Source of the DNA: Acidithiobacillus sp. | Lineage (GTDB): Bacteria > Pseudomonadota > Gammaproteobacteria > Acidithiobacillales > Acidithiobacillaceae | NCBI GenBank assembly: GCA_028697715.1 | Contig: JAQVDS010000016.1 | Span: forward strand, 1 to 63,089 | DNA: 63,089 nucleotides | Direction of reading: 5' to 3' | Part shown: positions 35,650 through 45,591 of the stretch, piece after piece | How positions within the stretch are numbered: the first letter of the stretch is position 1 | Layout of the letters: each line of letters starts with the position of its first letter | The notes under the pieces: generated by a model | What the model was told of the DNA's origin: nothing | Database searches by the model: none | The model's input: the letters and a program-made list of their open reading frames with translations, nothing else | Program-made: the position numbers and the translations under genes

Positions 35650-36726
35650 ATGGCAGAGTTACAGAAGCAGCAGGTCGAGCAGGCGCTGGCGAGCATTCAG
35701 GATCCCTATCTCGGCAAGGATCTGGCCAGTGCCGGTGTGTTGAAAAGTGTGGAGGGACAGAGGGTTCGTCTCGAACTGCCCTACCCTGCGCAAGGTGTGG
35801 CGAGTAAGCTGGGCGACGAGGTCGTCGCTGCGGTGCACAAGCTTATTGGCATCCGGCCAGAGATCGAGATTGGCCAGAATATCCGCACCCATCAGGCACA
35901 ACGCGGCGTCAAGTTGCTGGACGGCATCAAGAATATCATCGCCGTCGCCTCGGGCAAGGGCGGCGTCGGTAAGTCCACTACCGCCGTCAATCTGGCCCTC
36001 GCGCTCGCGCAGGAAGGTGCGCAGGTAGGGATCCTCGATGCCGATATCTACGGACCTAGTCAGCCGCGCATGCTTGGCATCGAGGGTAAGCCGACCAGTA
36101 AAGACGGCAAAAAAATGGAGCCCATGGAAGGGCATGGCATCAAGGCCATGTCCATCGGTTTCCTCATCGACGAGGAGACCCCCATGGTCTGGCGTGGCCC
36201 TATGGTGATGCAGGCCCTGGAGCAGCTGCTGTCGGATACACGCTGGGGGGAACTGGATTATCTGGTCGTCGATCTGCCACCCGGCACCGGTGACACCCAA
36301 CTGACCCTGGCGCAAAAGGTGCCGGTATCCGGTGCGGTCATCGTCACCACGCCGCAGGATATTGCTCTCCTCGATGCACGTAAGGGTCTGAAGATGTTCG
36401 AGAAGGTCGGCGTGCCCATCCTCGGCGTCATCGAGAACATGAGTTTCTACATCTGCCCGAAGTGCGGCAACGAAGATGACATCTTTGGTCATGGCGGCGG
36501 CGCCGCAATGGCAGAGCAGTATGGCGTGGAATTCCTCGGTGCCGTACCGCTCGATCGCAGCATCCGCAACGAAGCCGATAGCGGGGCACCGACGGTGGTA
36601 GGGGCCCCCGATTCGCCGTTGGCAAAGATCTACCGGGAGCTGGCGCGCCACGTGGCCGGCCGCATCGCCTTGCAGGCGGTGGACCACAGCCATAAATTCC
36701 CGAAAATCGTCATCGAAAACCGCTAG
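35650..36726 (+). CDS. apbC: Iron-sulfur cluster carrier protein ApbC/Mrp
   Basis: 358 residues. An N-terminal MIP18/DUF59-like domain (about 1–90) precedes the P-loop ATPase with the deviant Walker [11 protein letters not shown] and switch [13 protein letters not shown] in the C-terminal third supplies the conserved Cys pair that binds the cluster at the dimer interface. Transfers Fe-S clusters to apoproteins in the cytoplasm. ATG 35650 follows a GAGAAGGG site; the longer frame from 35422 overlaps the ABM gene. Confidence 0.93.
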   Translation: MAELQKQQVEQALASIQDPYLGKDLASAGVLKSVEGQRVRLELPYPAQGVASKLGDEVVAAVHKLIGIRPEIEIGQNIRTHQAQRGVKLLDGIKNIIAVASGKGGVGKSTTAVNLALALAQEGAQVGILDADIYGPSQPRMLGIEGKPTSKDGKKMEPMEGHGIKAMSIGFLIDEETPMVWRGPMVMQALEQLLSDTRWGELDYLVVDLPPGTGDTQLTLAQKVPVSGAVIVTTPQDIALLDARKGLKMFEKVGVPILGVIENMSFYICPKCGNEDDIFGHGGGAAMAEQYGVEFLGAVPLDRSIRNEADSGAPTVVGAPDSPLAKIYRELARHVAGRIALQAVDHSHKFPKIVIENR

Positions 36727-36737
36727 GAGAGCCGTCC

Positions 36738-37304
36738 ATGGCCATCAAGTCCGACCGCTGGATCCGGCAAATGGCCGAAGAGCAGGGCATGATCGAACCC
36801 TTCGCAGCGCAGCAGGTGCGGCAGTTCGAGGGGCAGCCGATCATCTCCTACGGGCTCTCCTCCTATGGCTACGACATCCGCTGTGCGGGCGAATTCAAGG
36901 TCTTCACCAACGTGCGCAGTGCCATTGTCGACCCCAAAAACTTCAGCGAAGATTCCTTTGTGGAGTTTACTGGGGACACCTGCGTCATCCCCCCTAATTC
37001 CTTTGCCTTGGCACGCACGGTGGAATATTTTCGCATCCCGCGCAATGTGCTCACCATCTGCCTGGGCAAATCCACCTACGCCCGCTGTGGCATCATCGTC
37101 AATGTGACGCCTTTCGAGCCGGAATGGGAAGGTTACGTAACCCTGGAGTTTTCCAACACCACCCCCTTACCGGCCAAAATCTATGCCAATGAGGGGGTGG
37201 CACAGGTGCTGTTCTTCGAGTCGGATGAAGTCTGCGAGGTCTCCTACGCCGACCGCAAGGGCAAGTATCAGGGCCAGCACGGCGTTACCCTGCCGCGCGC
37301 CTGA
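36738..37304 (+). CDS. dcd: dCTP deaminase
   Basis: 188 residues, standard length. [13 protein letters not shown], the catalytic-site [11 protein letters not shown] (Ser and Arg of the active site) and [20 protein letters not shown] (catalytic Glu) identify Dcd. It produces dUTP from dCTP for thymidylate synthesis; Dut, which uses its product, is encoded 600 bp away on the opposite strand. Starts 11 bp after apbC with AGGAG. Confidence 0.96.
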   Translation: MAIKSDRWIRQMAEEQGMIEPFAAQQVRQFEGQPIISYGLSSYGYDIRCAGEFKVFTNVRSAIVDPKNFSEDSFVEFTGDTCVIPPNSFALARTVEYFRIPRNVLTICLGKSTYARCGIIVNVTPFEPEWEGYVTLEFSNTTPLPAKIYANEGVAQVLFFESDEVCEVSYADRKGKYQGQHGVTLPRA

Positions 37305-37321
37305 AGTATCCCCATCTCCTC

Positions 37322-37888
37322 CTAGTGCTCGCTGTTGCTGGGCTCGTCCTCGGCGCGTGCGTGTCCGCCGCGATGGGTGAGGTAGAGAGCCAAAGCGACC
37401 AGGGCGATGCCCAGGGCCAGGTAGAGCAGGTCCAAGAAGTTACTTACATGCATGGACAGAGAGCGTTCGAAGAAACTGACGATGAGAATCATCAGGATCA
37501 CCTTGGCCAGGCGATCCTTGAGGTCATCCAGGCTACGAATGAAGAGCACCCGGGAGCCCTTGGATGCACCCGCGACATCGATCTTGCTGATGAAGAGTTC
37601 GTAGAGACCTAGGGAAAAGATCAGCAGAATGGTGGCCAGCAAATAGCCATCGACGATACTGACCGCATGGGCGACCACCTGCAAGTGGAAGTTCTCGCGC
37701 GCCTCACTGCTTAAATTGGGATTGGCATAGCTGAGGATATGGCTGACCAAATGCCAGGCATCGACGGAGGTCACGAAAAAGACTGCAAAGGCCACCAGCA
37801 AGCTGGCGACGACGGCTAGCAAGACAGCAAAGCGACTGTTCCACAGCAACCATTCGAATACTGCCTCGATTTTATCGCCCATTACCAT
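37322..37888 (-). CDS. YqhA/UPF0114 family membrane protein
   Basis: 188 residues with about four membrane helices (FAVLLAVVASLLVAFAVFF, GYLLATILLIFSLGLYELF, a third near 120–140 and a fourth near 150). The ELFISKID segment and length fit UPF0114. Function in the family is unknown. It is convergent with dcd and lies 18 bp downstream of dut on the same strand. Confidence 0.82.
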   Translation of the reverse strand: MVMGDKIEAVFEWLLWNSRFAVLLAVVASLLVAFAVFFVTSVDAWHLVSHILSYANPNLSSEARENFHLQVVAHAVSIVDGYLLATILLIFSLGLYELFISKIDVAGASKGSRVLFIRSLDDLKDRLAKVILMILIVSFFERSLSMHVSNFLDLLYLALGIALVALALYLTHRGGHARAEDEPSNSEH

Positions 37889-37906
37889 CCTCGCAGTTTT
37901 TGGTCG

Positions 37907-38359
37907 TCAATGTGTTCCGGTGCTGCCGAACCCGCCCTCACCGCGCTCGCTGGCGACGAATTCTTCCACCACGCGTACTTGGGGGCGCAGCACCGGCACC
38001 AGAATCATCTGCGCCACGCGCTCGCCTACGGCAATGGTGAAGGGTTCTGCGCCCCGATTCCACAGGGATAGCTTGAGCGGGCCCTGGTAATCGGCATCGA
38101 CCAAGCCTACTAGATTCCCGAGCACCAGCCCCTTGTGCCCCAGCCCGGAACGCGGCAGCAGCAGGGCGGTGACGGCGGGATCGCCAATATGCATGGCAAA
38201 GCCCGCCGAGATCAAGGTAGCCTCGCCCGGCGCCAGGCTCAGTGGAGTCTCGATGCAGGCGCGCAGATCCATACCCGCTGCAGCGTCACTGGCGTAGTGG
38301 GGAAGGGGCCAGTCGCGGCCAAGGCGGGGGTCGAGAATGCGAATGGCGAGCTTGTCCAT
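37907..38359 (-). CDS. dut: dUTP diphosphatase
   Basis: 150 residues. All trimeric dUTPase motifs are present: AAAGMDLRA (I), [10 protein letters not shown] (II), GLVDADYQG (III), GERVAQMIL (IV) and the C-terminal GFGSTG (V). Hydrolyses dUTP to dUMP, protecting DNA and feeding thymidylate synthase. ATG 38359 abuts the coaBC stop (38360), the common coaBC-dut arrangement. Confidence 0.96.
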   Translation of the reverse strand: MDKLAIRILDPRLGRDWPLPHYASDAAAGMDLRACIETPLSLAPGEATLISAGFAMHIGDPAVTALLLPRSGLGHKGLVLGNLVGLVDADYQGPLKLSLWNRGAEPFTIAVGERVAQMILVPVLRPQVRVVEEFVASERGEGGFGSTGTH

Positions 38360-39565
38360 CTAGATCTTTCCGTGCAGGCAGGAGTCGAGATGATGCAACA
38401 AGGCACGGGCTAGGTCGAGCTTGTCACTACGCGGCAGCTCCCAGCGGCGGTCGGAACAGTAGAGCACCGCAGCATTCTCCGACCCTCCCATCGCGCCGCT
38501 GCGTAGATCGTTGAGCACCGCGAAATCGGCTCCCTTGGCGCGCAGCTTCGCCACGGCGCGCTTCTCATCGCCATGGGTTTCCGCGGCAAAGGCAAGGAGA
38601 TAACGGGGACGCGCTGCGCTTTCGTGCAGGCTGCGGACGATATCCGGATTGGGGAGCAAGGCGAGCTGATTCGGGATCTCGCCTTTCCCTTGTTTATCAT
38701 TGACGGTGCTTGCGGGGCGATGATCGGCGACGGCAGCATTGGCGATAAAGAGATCGACCCGCTGCAGCTGCACGATGTTCTGACAGGCCGCCAGCATGTC
38801 CCGTGCCGATTCGACGGCAATGCGCCGCACTCCACTGGGGCAGGGTAGGGACGTTGGGCCACTGACCAGGGTTACCTGCGCGCCGCGTTCGGCGGCGGCC
38901 TGGGCCAGGGCATAGCCCTGGCGGCCGCTGGCGCGATTGCTGAGTCCCCGCACCGGATCCCAGGCCTCCCAGGTGGGACCGGCGGTGACGAGGACCTGTC
39001 TACCAGCCCAAGGTTTGCTCGCTAGAGCGAGACACAGCTCGTCGATGATATCCGGCACCTCCAGCAGGCGACCCGCGCCGGTCTCGCCACAGGCGAGTTC
39101 GCCGTTGGCGGGCCCCAGAAAGGTTGCACCATCTGCCTGTAGCTGGCGCACGTTCCGTTGGTTGGCCGGATGCTCCCACATGGCCGTATTCATGGCCGGC
39201 GCCAGAAATAGTGGCGCGCGGCTGGCAAGAACGATGGTGCCCGGCAGGTCGCTGGCGAGTCCCTGCGCCAGACCGGCAAGGCCGTTGGCGGAAACTGGGG
39301 CATAGAGCAGTGCGTCGGCCCAACGCGCCAGCGCAATATGCTCCATCGCGGCTTCTTCCTCGGGGGAGAAGAGTGATTGCCGCACGGGTTGCCCGGTCAC
39401 GGCCTGCAGAGCCAGTGGCGCGACAAAATCGGCGGCGTGGCGACTCAGCGCCACGCGCAGCTCGACGCCACGGTCCCGCAAGCGACGCGCGAGTTCCGGC
39501 GTTTTGTAGGCGGAGACGCTACCACCAATCATCAAAAGGATTTTTTTGCCCGCCAGTGGGTCCAT
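38360..39565 (-). CDS. coaBC: Bifunctional phosphopantothenoylcysteine decarboxylase/synthase
   Basis: 401 residues. CoaC half: flavoprotein start KKILLMIGGSVSAYKTPELA, then APAMNTAMWEHPA (PxMNxxMW signature). CoaB half: VTAGPTWEAWDPVRGLSNRA and FAAETHGDEKRA. Makes phosphopantetheine for coenzyme A. ATG 39565 gives the family start; the frame extends to 40351 only because it runs antisense to radC. Divergent from radC, with 57 bp between starts. Confidence 0.93.
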   Translation of the reverse strand: MDPLAGKKILLMIGGSVSAYKTPELARRLRDRGVELRVALSRHAADFVAPLALQAVTGQPVRQSLFSPEEEAAMEHIALARWADALLYAPVSANGLAGLAQGLASDLPGTIVLASRAPLFLAPAMNTAMWEHPANQRNVRQLQADGATFLGPANGELACGETGAGRLLEVPDIIDELCLALASKPWAGRQVLVTAGPTWEAWDPVRGLSNRASGRQGYALAQAAAERGAQVTLVSGPTSLPCPSGVRRIAVESARDMLAACQNIVQLQRVDLFIANAAVADHRPASTVNDKQGKGEIPNQLALLPNPDIVRSLHESAARPRYLLAFAAETHGDEKRAVAKLRAKGADFAVLNDLRSGAMGGSENAAVLYCSDRRWELPRSDKLDLARALLHHLDSCLHGKI

Positions 39566-39622
39566 GTTGGCCTTGCTTTCCAGTACAATACCGATGAATA
39601 GGATACGAAAAAGAGGGAGCGC

Positions 39623-40297
39623 ATGGCTATTCGGGATTGGCCCACGGACGAACGGCCGCGGGAACGTTTGTTGGCGAAGGGGGCGGAGAGTCTGTCCGAT
39701 GCGGAATTGTTGGCGATTTTTTTGCGGGTAGGGGTGCGTGGCAAAAGCGCCGTCGAACTGGCGCGTGATCTCTTGCAACGCTTTGGTGGGTTGCGAGGAC
39801 TCTTGACAGCTCCGCAGGAGGCCTTCTGTGCTGAGCATGGGCTCGGTACCGCCAAATTCGCGCAGTTGCAGGCGGTGCTGGAGATGGCGCGGCGCCATCT
39901 GGCAGAAAGCTGGCAACGGGGCGAAGCCCTGGAGTCGCCACGCCGGGTAGCGGAATACCTGCGTGCCAGCCTGCGCGATCGGGCACGCGAGGTCTTTGCG
40001 GTGCTTTTTCTCGATCAGCGTCATCGTGTCTTGCGCTTTGAGGAGATGTTTCAGGGCACCATCGATAGCGCCAGTGTGCACATCCGCGAGGTGGCCAAGC
40101 GCGCCCTTGAACTCAACGCGGCAGCGCTGATCGTGGCGCACAATCATCCTTCGGGGGTTGCCGAGCCGAGTACGGCGGACCGGCAGCTCACCCGCCGGCT
40201 GGAGGATGCCCTGCGACTTTTGGACCTGCGTTTGCTCGATCACTTCATCGTCGGTGATGGCGAGCCGGTCTCCCTGCGCGAAGCGGGCGGTTGGTGA
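39623..40297 (+). CDS. radC: RadC family JAMM protein
   Basis: 224 residues. N-terminal helix-hairpin-helix-like region ([14 protein letters not shown]) and a C-terminal JAB1/MPN metalloprotease-like domain with the zinc motif HNHPSG and the downstream Ser/Asp (VAEPSTAD). Historically linked to DNA repair, though the biochemical role is unsettled. GTG of dgkA overlaps its stop. Confidence 0.93.
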   Translation: MAIRDWPTDERPRERLLAKGAESLSDAELLAIFLRVGVRGKSAVELARDLLQRFGGLRGLLTAPQEAFCAEHGLGTAKFAQLQAVLEMARRHLAESWQRGEALESPRRVAEYLRASLRDRAREVFAVLFLDQRHRVLRFEEMFQGTIDSASVHIREVAKRALELNAAALIVAHNHPSGVAEPSTADRQLTRRLEDALRLLDLRLLDHFIVGDGEPVSLREAGGW

Positions 40298-40677
40298 GAA
40301 AGAACGCCCCTCTCTGGCGCCGCGGACGCTACGCGCTGGCCGGTCTGGCAAGCGCCGTGCGTGGGGAGGCGAGCTTTCGGACCGAGCTGGGTGCTGCAGT
40401 TTTGGGAATTGCTCTCCTGCTTTGCACGGGTGCGCCGCTCCTGTGGTGGGCCTTGTTCATCTTGCTGATGGCGGCGATCCTGGCCGCCGAGCTGCTCAAT
40501 ACCGCCATCGAAACCCTGGCCGACCGTGTCGAACCGGAGCTGGACCCGTTCATCGGCCGTGCCAAGGATCTCGGCGCAGCCGCAGTATTCGTGCTCAGTG
40601 TTGCCGCTATCCTGATGGCTGCATGTTTGCTGTTGGCCTTCTTTCAGGGAGGGGCGGGTTTTGCACCGCCTTTCTGA
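40294..40677 (+). CDS. dgkA: Diacylglycerol kinase (prokaryotic)
   Basis: 127 residues, three membrane helices. The central [17 protein letters not shown] motif and the following [12 protein letters not shown] are the DgkA active-site signature. Phosphorylates diacylglycerol in the inner membrane to recycle lipid from membrane-derived oligosaccharide or envelope turnover. GTG 40294 overlaps the radC stop (GTGA); TTG 40291 is an alternative. Confidence 0.92.
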   Translation: MRKNAPLWRRGRYALAGLASAVRGEASFRTELGAAVLGIALLLCTGAPLLWWALFILLMAAILAAELLNTAIETLADRVEPELDPFIGRAKDLGAAAVFVLSVAAILMAACLLLAFFQGGAGFAPPF

Positions 40678-40719
40678 TCCGTCTATAGTGATCAAGGGAA
40701 TTTTTGGGTAACGCACGCT

Positions 40720-41076
40720 ATGGGTATCAACGCCTCCCTCACGATCATCGCGGTAGTGTCCATTTTTTCACTCGTCATATTGGCCGCGGTAGCTGGCGTG
40801 GTGATTCGTACCTTTCTGCGGCTGGAACGGGTTCTGGCCCGGGCAGAGCAAGAAGTTGGGCCGCTGTTGTTTGACCTGAAAGTTGCAATCGGCGAATTAC
40901 AAAAGATCATCCGCGGTGGCGGCAAGCAGCTCCAGCATGCCGAGGCGACATTACGGTATATCGATCGGGAACTGCGGGATACCGTTGATACCCTGACGCT
41001 CCCGGTCCAAGAACTTGGACTCTGGGTCAAGGCCGTGCGTACTGGTTGGCGTTACTTTGCTCGCCGTCGTCATTGA
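40720..41076 (+). CDS. DUF948-like membrane-anchored protein
   Basis: 118 residues. One N-terminal membrane helix (IIAVVSIFSLVILAAVAGVV) is followed by a mostly helical cytoplasmic part with heptad-like spacing (ERVLARAEQEVGPLLFDLKV), as in DUF948 proteins. It precedes a YtxH-like gene by 33 bp, the usual pairing of general-stress envelope proteins in many bacteria. Exact role unknown. Confidence 0.65.
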   Translation: MGINASLTIIAVVSIFSLVILAAVAGVVIRTFLRLERVLARAEQEVGPLLFDLKVAIGELQKIIRGGGKQLQHAEATLRYIDRELRDTVDTLTLPVQELGLWVKAVRTGWRYFARRRH

Positions 41077-41109
41077 GGCTTTCTGTTTCGTAACTCACTG
41101 GAGGTTTGC

Positions 41110-41475
41110 ATGAGAAATTCAGCAGCAGGATTCATGATGGGCTTACTCGTTGGTGCCGCCGCTGGCGTCTTGCTTGCCCCAGCCAGCGGTGTCGAGACCC
41201 GCGACGATCTCCGGCGCAGAATGCAACGCGGCAGGGAGCAGCTGCGCGAACTGGAGACGGTCACGGAGGAGCGCATTTCCCGGCTCCTCGACGAAATCCA
41301 GGAAAAGACCCAACAATTGATGGCCTCTGGCGGTGAATTGGTGGATGCCAAACGCCAAGACCTGCTGGAAGCCATTCAGGTGGCGAAGCGGGCATTGGCC
41401 GAAGAGCGCGAGATCCTGCTGCGCTCCCGCCGCGAGCGGCAGATCGAGGCGGACAACGAGGACTCAGAGGATTGA
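41110..41475 (+). CDS. YtxH-like protein
   Basis: 121 residues. The N-terminal glycine/alanine-rich helix GFMMGLLVGAAAGVLLAPAS is the YtxH signature (short hairpin or single membrane helix), followed by a long charged coiled coil to the acidic C-terminus. ATG 41110 has GGAGG six bases upstream. Likely co-transcribed with the DUF948-like gene; function unknown, often stress related. Confidence 0.8.
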   Translation: MRNSAAGFMMGLLVGAAAGVLLAPASGVETRDDLRRRMQRGREQLRELETVTEERISRLLDEIQEKTQQLMASGGELVDAKRQDLLEAIQVAKRALAEEREILLRSRRERQIEADNEDSED

Positions 41476-41571
41476 CCGCGCAGTTTTTTATGCGGTAATC
41501 AATCAAATCATGGTGCAAGGGGCGTCTGGCGCCGCTAAGATAATGCCAGTTTTCTGTCGAGGAGTAATAAA

Positions 41572-41949
41572 ATGGCTGATAAATTGTTGATGGTCATGGT
41601 CAACACCGATCCTTCCAATCCCCAGGAACTGGGTGCGCCTTTCTTCCAAGCCACGGTTGCTGCGGCAATGGATTTTGAGGTGGAGGTGGTGCTTACCGCT
41701 CGCGCTGGCGAGCTGGCCAAGAAGGGCGTGGCGGAAAAGATGCACGTCATGCCGGGCAGCCCCAAGAGCGTTCACGATTTCATCAAGGATGCCCACGAAG
41801 CGGGCGTGAAGTTCTTCGTCTGTACCCCCACCCTCGAACTGTGGGATTGCACCAAGGAAGACCTCATTCCCGAAGTGTCGGACGTGGTCGGTGGCGCCTA
41901 TGTCATCGAACAGGCCATGGACGACGATGTCGTCACCTTCACCTACTAA
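41572..41949 (+). CDS. DsrE family protein
   Basis: 125 residues of the DsrE/F-like fold: KLLMVMVNTDPSNPQELGAP at the first strand, the FFQATVAAAMDFEVEVVLTA helix-strand, and KFFVCTPTLELWDCTKEDLI with a Cys at the position used for persulfide transfer in TusD/DsrE relatives, plus a second Cys nine residues on. A sulfur-carrier role would fit a sulfur oxidiser, but that is inference. AGGAG site before ATG 41572. Confidence 0.78.
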   Translation: MADKLLMVMVNTDPSNPQELGAPFFQATVAAAMDFEVEVVLTARAGELAKKGVAEKMHVMPGSPKSVHDFIKDAHEAGVKFFVCTPTLELWDCTKEDLIPEVSDVVGGAYVIEQAMDDDVVTFTY

Positions 41950-41958
41950 GTCCACAGC

Positions 41959-42507
41959 ATGACGCCTACCCATTTGGGGCCGGCTGAACAGTTGTTCAGT
42001 GCGGAGGCGGTGCACGCGGCCATCCAACGGATGGCCGTTGCCATTAATGCCGACCTGGAGCCGTTGGTACCGCACCGTCCGGTCATTGTGCTGACAGTCC
42101 TGTCCGGCGCCATTGTCGTCGTCGGGCAGTTGCTGCCCCTGCTGCATTTTCCGCTGCATCTGGATTGCGTACAGGTCAGTCGCTACGGTGACAAGACTCG
42201 TGGCGGCGATCTGCTGTGGCGTCTGACGCCACGGGAGAACCTGCTGGATGCCACCGTGCTCATCGTCGATGATATCCTCGACGAGGGTGTCACCCTGCTG
42301 GCCCTGCAGGACTATTGTCGTGCCCAGGGGGCAGCAGCGGTGCGCACGGCGGTGATGGTACGCAAGGAGCGCGAGCGTCCCTGTGCCGTGCCCGTCGATT
42401 ATGTGGGCTTGGAGGTGCCGGATCGTTTCATCTTTGGTTTCGGGCTCGATGCCCGGGGGCTCGGCCGTAACGCCCCTGGTATTTTTGTGCTGGCGGAGGA
42501 ATTATGA
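41959..42507 (+). CDS. Purine phosphoribosyltransferase (hypoxanthine/guanine type)
   Basis: 182 residues. PRPP-binding motif VLIVDDILDEGVTL and the N-terminal VLTVLSGAIVVVGQLL, VSRYGDKTRGG segments match hypoxanthine-guanine phosphoribosyltransferases, which salvage free purines to nucleotides. It overlaps the next gene (ATGA at 42504), a methylthio-nucleoside phosphorylase that releases a purine base, so the two probably act in sequence. Confidence 0.88.
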   Translation: MTPTHLGPAEQLFSAEAVHAAIQRMAVAINADLEPLVPHRPVIVLTVLSGAIVVVGQLLPLLHFPLHLDCVQVSRYGDKTRGGDLLWRLTPRENLLDATVLIVDDILDEGVTLLALQDYCRAQGAAAVRTAVMVRKERERPCAVPVDYVGLEVPDRFIFGFGLDARGLGRNAPGIFVLAEEL

Positions 42508-43349
42508 GCAGTGTCGGAATCCTCGGCGGTAGCGGCCTGACCAAGCTCAAAAACCTGGAAATTCGCCACCGTCGCATCATTCGCACGCCCTTTGGCGAGG
42601 CCTCGGGTCCTCTGACCTTTGGTGTTCTCAATGGTCAGGAGGTCGTTTTTCTGGCCCGCCATGGCTATGGTCACACCATCCCGCCCCATCGAGTCAACTA
42701 TCGCGCCAACATCTGGGCCTTGCATCATGTGGGGGTGAGCCATCTGATCGCGGTGACCGCCGTTGGTGGAATCACTGCCGCGATGCAGTCCGGTGTCCTG
42801 CTGGTGCCGGATCAGCTCATCGATTACACCCATGGTCGCCCCAGCACCTTCTTCGAAGGGGGAGAGGCGCAACAGGTGATTCACATCGACTTTTCTGAAC
42901 CCTATTGTGCCAATGTGCGGCAACGGCTTCAGCAAGGGGCCGAAAAAGCCGGAATCTCGGTGCATCCGGGAGGCACCTACGCTGCGACCCAGGGACCGCG
43001 TTTGGAAACTGCCGCAGAAATCCGCCGGATCGAGCGGGACGGCGGCGATGTGGTGGGCATGACCGGCTGTCCAGAAGCCGTTCTGGCACGGGAGATCGGT
43101 CTTTGTTATGCGCCCTTGTCATTGGTGGTGAATCCCGCCGCGGGCAAGTCGGCGGAACCGATTACCATGGAAGGTATCGACGCCGTGATGCATGAGGGTA
43201 TGGCACGGGTGCGTGCGGTACTCGCCGCGGCGGTCCCGTTGCTGGCCGACTGCCCGCCCTGTGATTGTGGCATGGCGATAGGTCCGGAGGCCCTCAAGGC
43301 GCTGCACAAGGCGCCGCTTGCGCGAAAAAAGGCAACGCCCTCAGTCTGA
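42504..43349 (+). CDS. Methylthioadenosine/methylthioinosine phosphorylase
   Basis: 281 residues of the PNP/MTAP family: GILGGSGLTKL (phosphate loop), RHGYGHTIPPHRVNYRANIW, and TYAATQGPRLETAAEIRR. Splits 5'-methylthio-nucleoside with phosphate to free base and methylthioribose-1-phosphate. Bacterial proteins of this length in gammaproteobacteria are often specific for methylthioinosine; whether that holds here is unproven. Coupled to the phosphoribosyltransferase, which would reuse the hypoxanthine or related base. Convergent with gor, 1 bp apart. Confidence 0.86.
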   Translation: MSSVGILGGSGLTKLKNLEIRHRRIIRTPFGEASGPLTFGVLNGQEVVFLARHGYGHTIPPHRVNYRANIWALHHVGVSHLIAVTAVGGITAAMQSGVLLVPDQLIDYTHGRPSTFFEGGEAQQVIHIDFSEPYCANVRQRLQQGAEKAGISVHPGGTYAATQGPRLETAAEIRRIERDGGDVVGMTGCPEAVLAREIGLCYAPLSLVVNPAAGKSAEPITMEGIDAVMHEGMARVRAVLAAAVPLLADCPPCDCGMAIGPEALKALHKAPLARKKATPSV

Positions 43350-43350
43350 T

Positions 43351-44709
43351 TCAGCGCAGAGTCACGAACTCTTCGCTGCTCGTGGGGTGGATGGCGATAG
43401 TGTCGTCGAAGTCCCGTTTGCGAGCGCCCATACGAATGGCTACGGCGAAGCCCTGCAGCATCTCCTCCACCCCGTCGCCTATGGCATGCAGTCCGACAAT
43501 GCGCTCCTCGTGTCCCACGGTCACCAGCTTCATCGCGGTCCGTTCCGGTTCGCTCTGAAAAGCGCGTAGCAACGGTACGAAGCGGCTCTGGTAGCATTTC
43601 ACCTGCTCATCGCCATAGCGCTCCCGAGCCTCAATCTCGCTCACCCCCACCGTGGCGATGGGCGGATGACTGAAGATCACCGTGGGCGTCAGGCTGCTGT
43701 CGAGGTGTCGCTCGCTCTGCCCGCCGAACAGTCGATCGGCTAGACGGCGTCCGGCGGCAATGGCGACGGGGGTTAGGGCTGGCGCGCGCGTGATATCGCC
43801 TACTGCGTAGATGCCATCCACAGTGGTGTTCTGGAACTTGTCGACGGCAAGAAAACCATCGCCATCGGTAGCCAGGCCTGCCGCCACCAGACCGAGATCG
43901 CTGGTCTGCGGGCGGCGGCCAATGGCCCAGAGTACCGCATCGAGGCCCCCGAGGCAGTCTCCTTGCGCAAAGTCGAGACACAGGCCATTCGCGTCGCGCC
44001 GAAGCTGCCGCACCTGACGTTGGGCGAGGAGGTTGATGCCTTGCGCCTGCATGGCCTCCATCAGGTGTTCCCGCAGCATGGGCTCAAAACTATGGAGGAA
44101 GTGATTGCGCCGCATCACCAGCGAGACATCGCTGCCCAAGGCGCGCAAGACGCCAGCTAGTTCAACGGCGATATAGCCGGCACCCACCACGGCTACCCGC
44201 TGCGGCTGCTCGCCAAGGGCGAAGAATCCGTCGGAATCCATGCCAAGCTCGGCTCCGGGGATCTCTGGCCAGATCGGTGTTCCGCCCGTTGCCAGGAGGA
44301 TCTTCGCTGCGCTGAGCAGGGTCTCGTCATCGACGCTGACCTGATTCTTGCCGCGCAAGCGACCATGACCGCGAAAAAGCGTCACGCGGTTGTTCTCTAG
44401 ACCCTCGGCATAGCGCCTGTTGAGTCGCTGGATGTAGGCATCGCGATGGCTTTTGAAACTACCCCAGTTGAAGTCCCAGGGCGTTGCCGAAAAGCCATAG
44501 CCCTGTGCCAGCTCGTGGCTAGCTGCCAGGTGGGCAGCGTTCCAGAAGAGCTTTTTGGGGACACAACCGACATTGACACAAGTGCCCCCCAAAGGGCCCT
44601 CTGCCACCAAGGCGACGCGGGCACCATAGGAAGCGGCGCGGTTGGCGCTGGCAATACCGCCGCTACCGCCGCCGATGACGATAAAATCGAAGTCTGTTGT
44701 CGCGCTCAT
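43351..44709 (-). CDS. gor: Glutathione-disulfide reductase
   Basis: 452 residues. FAD-binding start FIVIGGGSGGIASANRAA, redox-active GGTCVNVGCVPKKLFW, the NAD(P)H-binding GAGYIAVELAG and the C-terminal dimer-interface region with the catalytic His (GLHAIGDGVEEM, IHPTSSEE). Reduces glutathione disulfide with NADPH. The Prx–Grx hybrid lies 53 bp upstream on the same strand, so the operon is Prx–Grx then gor: one protein uses glutathione, the other regenerates it. Confidence 0.93.
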   Translation of the reverse strand: MSATTDFDFIVIGGGSGGIASANRAASYGARVALVAEGPLGGTCVNVGCVPKKLFWNAAHLAASHELAQGYGFSATPWDFNWGSFKSHRDAYIQRLNRRYAEGLENNRVTLFRGHGRLRGKNQVSVDDETLLSAAKILLATGGTPIWPEIPGAELGMDSDGFFALGEQPQRVAVVGAGYIAVELAGVLRALGSDVSLVMRRNHFLHSFEPMLREHLMEAMQAQGINLLAQRQVRQLRRDANGLCLDFAQGDCLGGLDAVLWAIGRRPQTSDLGLVAAGLATDGDGFLAVDKFQNTTVDGIYAVGDITRAPALTPVAIAAGRRLADRLFGGQSERHLDSSLTPTVIFSHPPIATVGVSEIEARERYGDEQVKCYQSRFVPLLRAFQSEPERTAMKLVTVGHEERIVGLHAIGDGVEEMLQGFAVAIRMGARKRDFDDTIAIHPTSSEEFVTLR

Positions 44710-44762
44710 GGGTAAGCTCCTTACGACGTCATAGAGACGCCGTGTTCCAGATCGGGTTACGG

Positions 44763-45506
44763 TTAGTGGGCGGCGAGATGCTTGGCCAGATCGTCGGCAC
44801 CACCGATGTGTTTGCCGCCAATGAAGACCTGTGGCACCGTCGAGCGTCCAGAAACTGCACGCACCGTCCGCGAGCTGATTCCCGTACCCATACCGGTATG
44901 TACCTCCTCGAAGGGAAGGTTGCGTTCCTGCAGCATCGCTTTGGCGCGGGCGCAGTGCGGGCAGCCTGCACGGGTGAAGAGCGTGATGAAGGCCGGATCC
45001 TGGGCGTTAGGGTTGATGTAGCGGAGCATGGTGTCGGCATCCGAAACCTCGAAGGGATCACCGGGCTTGTCAGGCTCGATGAACATCTTCTCGACAATGC
45101 CATCCTTCACCAACATGGAGTAGCGCCAGGAGCGCCGTCCAAACCCCAGGTCGGCCTTGTCCACCAGCATACCCATGCCGGCGGTGAACTCGGCGTTGCC
45201 ATCGGGAATCAGGCGCACATTCTCGACGGCGAGTTCCTTGCCCCAGGCCTCCATGACAAAGGCGTCATTCACCGAGATGCAAAGAATGCTATCGACGCCG
45301 TTTTCGCGCAAGACCGGCGCCAGCTCGTTATAGCGGGGCAAGTGGCTCGAAGAACAGGTGGGTGTGAAGGCGCCAGGCAAAGCAAAGACCACTACTGTCT
45401 TGCCGGCGAAGAGTTCCTTCGTGCTGACATCCTTCCATTGATTGTTTTCCCGGGTGCGAAAAGTGACCTGGGGTACTGCCTTTCCTTCCATATTGCTGAG
45501 TTTCAT
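44763..45506 (-). CDS. Peroxiredoxin–glutaredoxin hybrid
   Basis: 247 residues in two domains. Residues 1 to about 160: Prx5-type peroxiredoxin with peroxidatic Cys in PGAFTPTCSSSHLP. Residues about 170–247: glutaredoxin with CPHC in LFTRAGCPHCARAK and TVPQVFIGGKHIGG. Such fused enzymes reduce peroxides using glutathione directly. Upstream of gor in the same direction, forming a self-contained peroxide-detoxification pair. Confidence 0.93.
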   Translation of the reverse strand: MKLSNMEGKAVPQVTFRTRENNQWKDVSTKELFAGKTVVVFALPGAFTPTCSSSHLPRYNELAPVLRENGVDSILCISVNDAFVMEAWGKELAVENVRLIPDGNAEFTAGMGMLVDKADLGFGRRSWRYSMLVKDGIVEKMFIEPDKPGDPFEVSDADTMLRYINPNAQDPAFITLFTRAGCPHCARAKAMLQERNLPFEEVHTGMGTGISSRTVRAVSGRSTVPQVFIGGKHIGGADDLAKHLAAH

Positions 45507-45591
45507 GGATCGAGCCTCGATGGGTTCATCGAAATTGATGAAGCCTTAGGCTAGACAATGTCTAAAATATTTGCAAACGCCGCTCACTCTC

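Noticed and set aside
39566..40351. N-terminal extension of coaBC
   Set aside because: It is antisense to radC and lacks family similarity; ATG 39565 gives the normal start.
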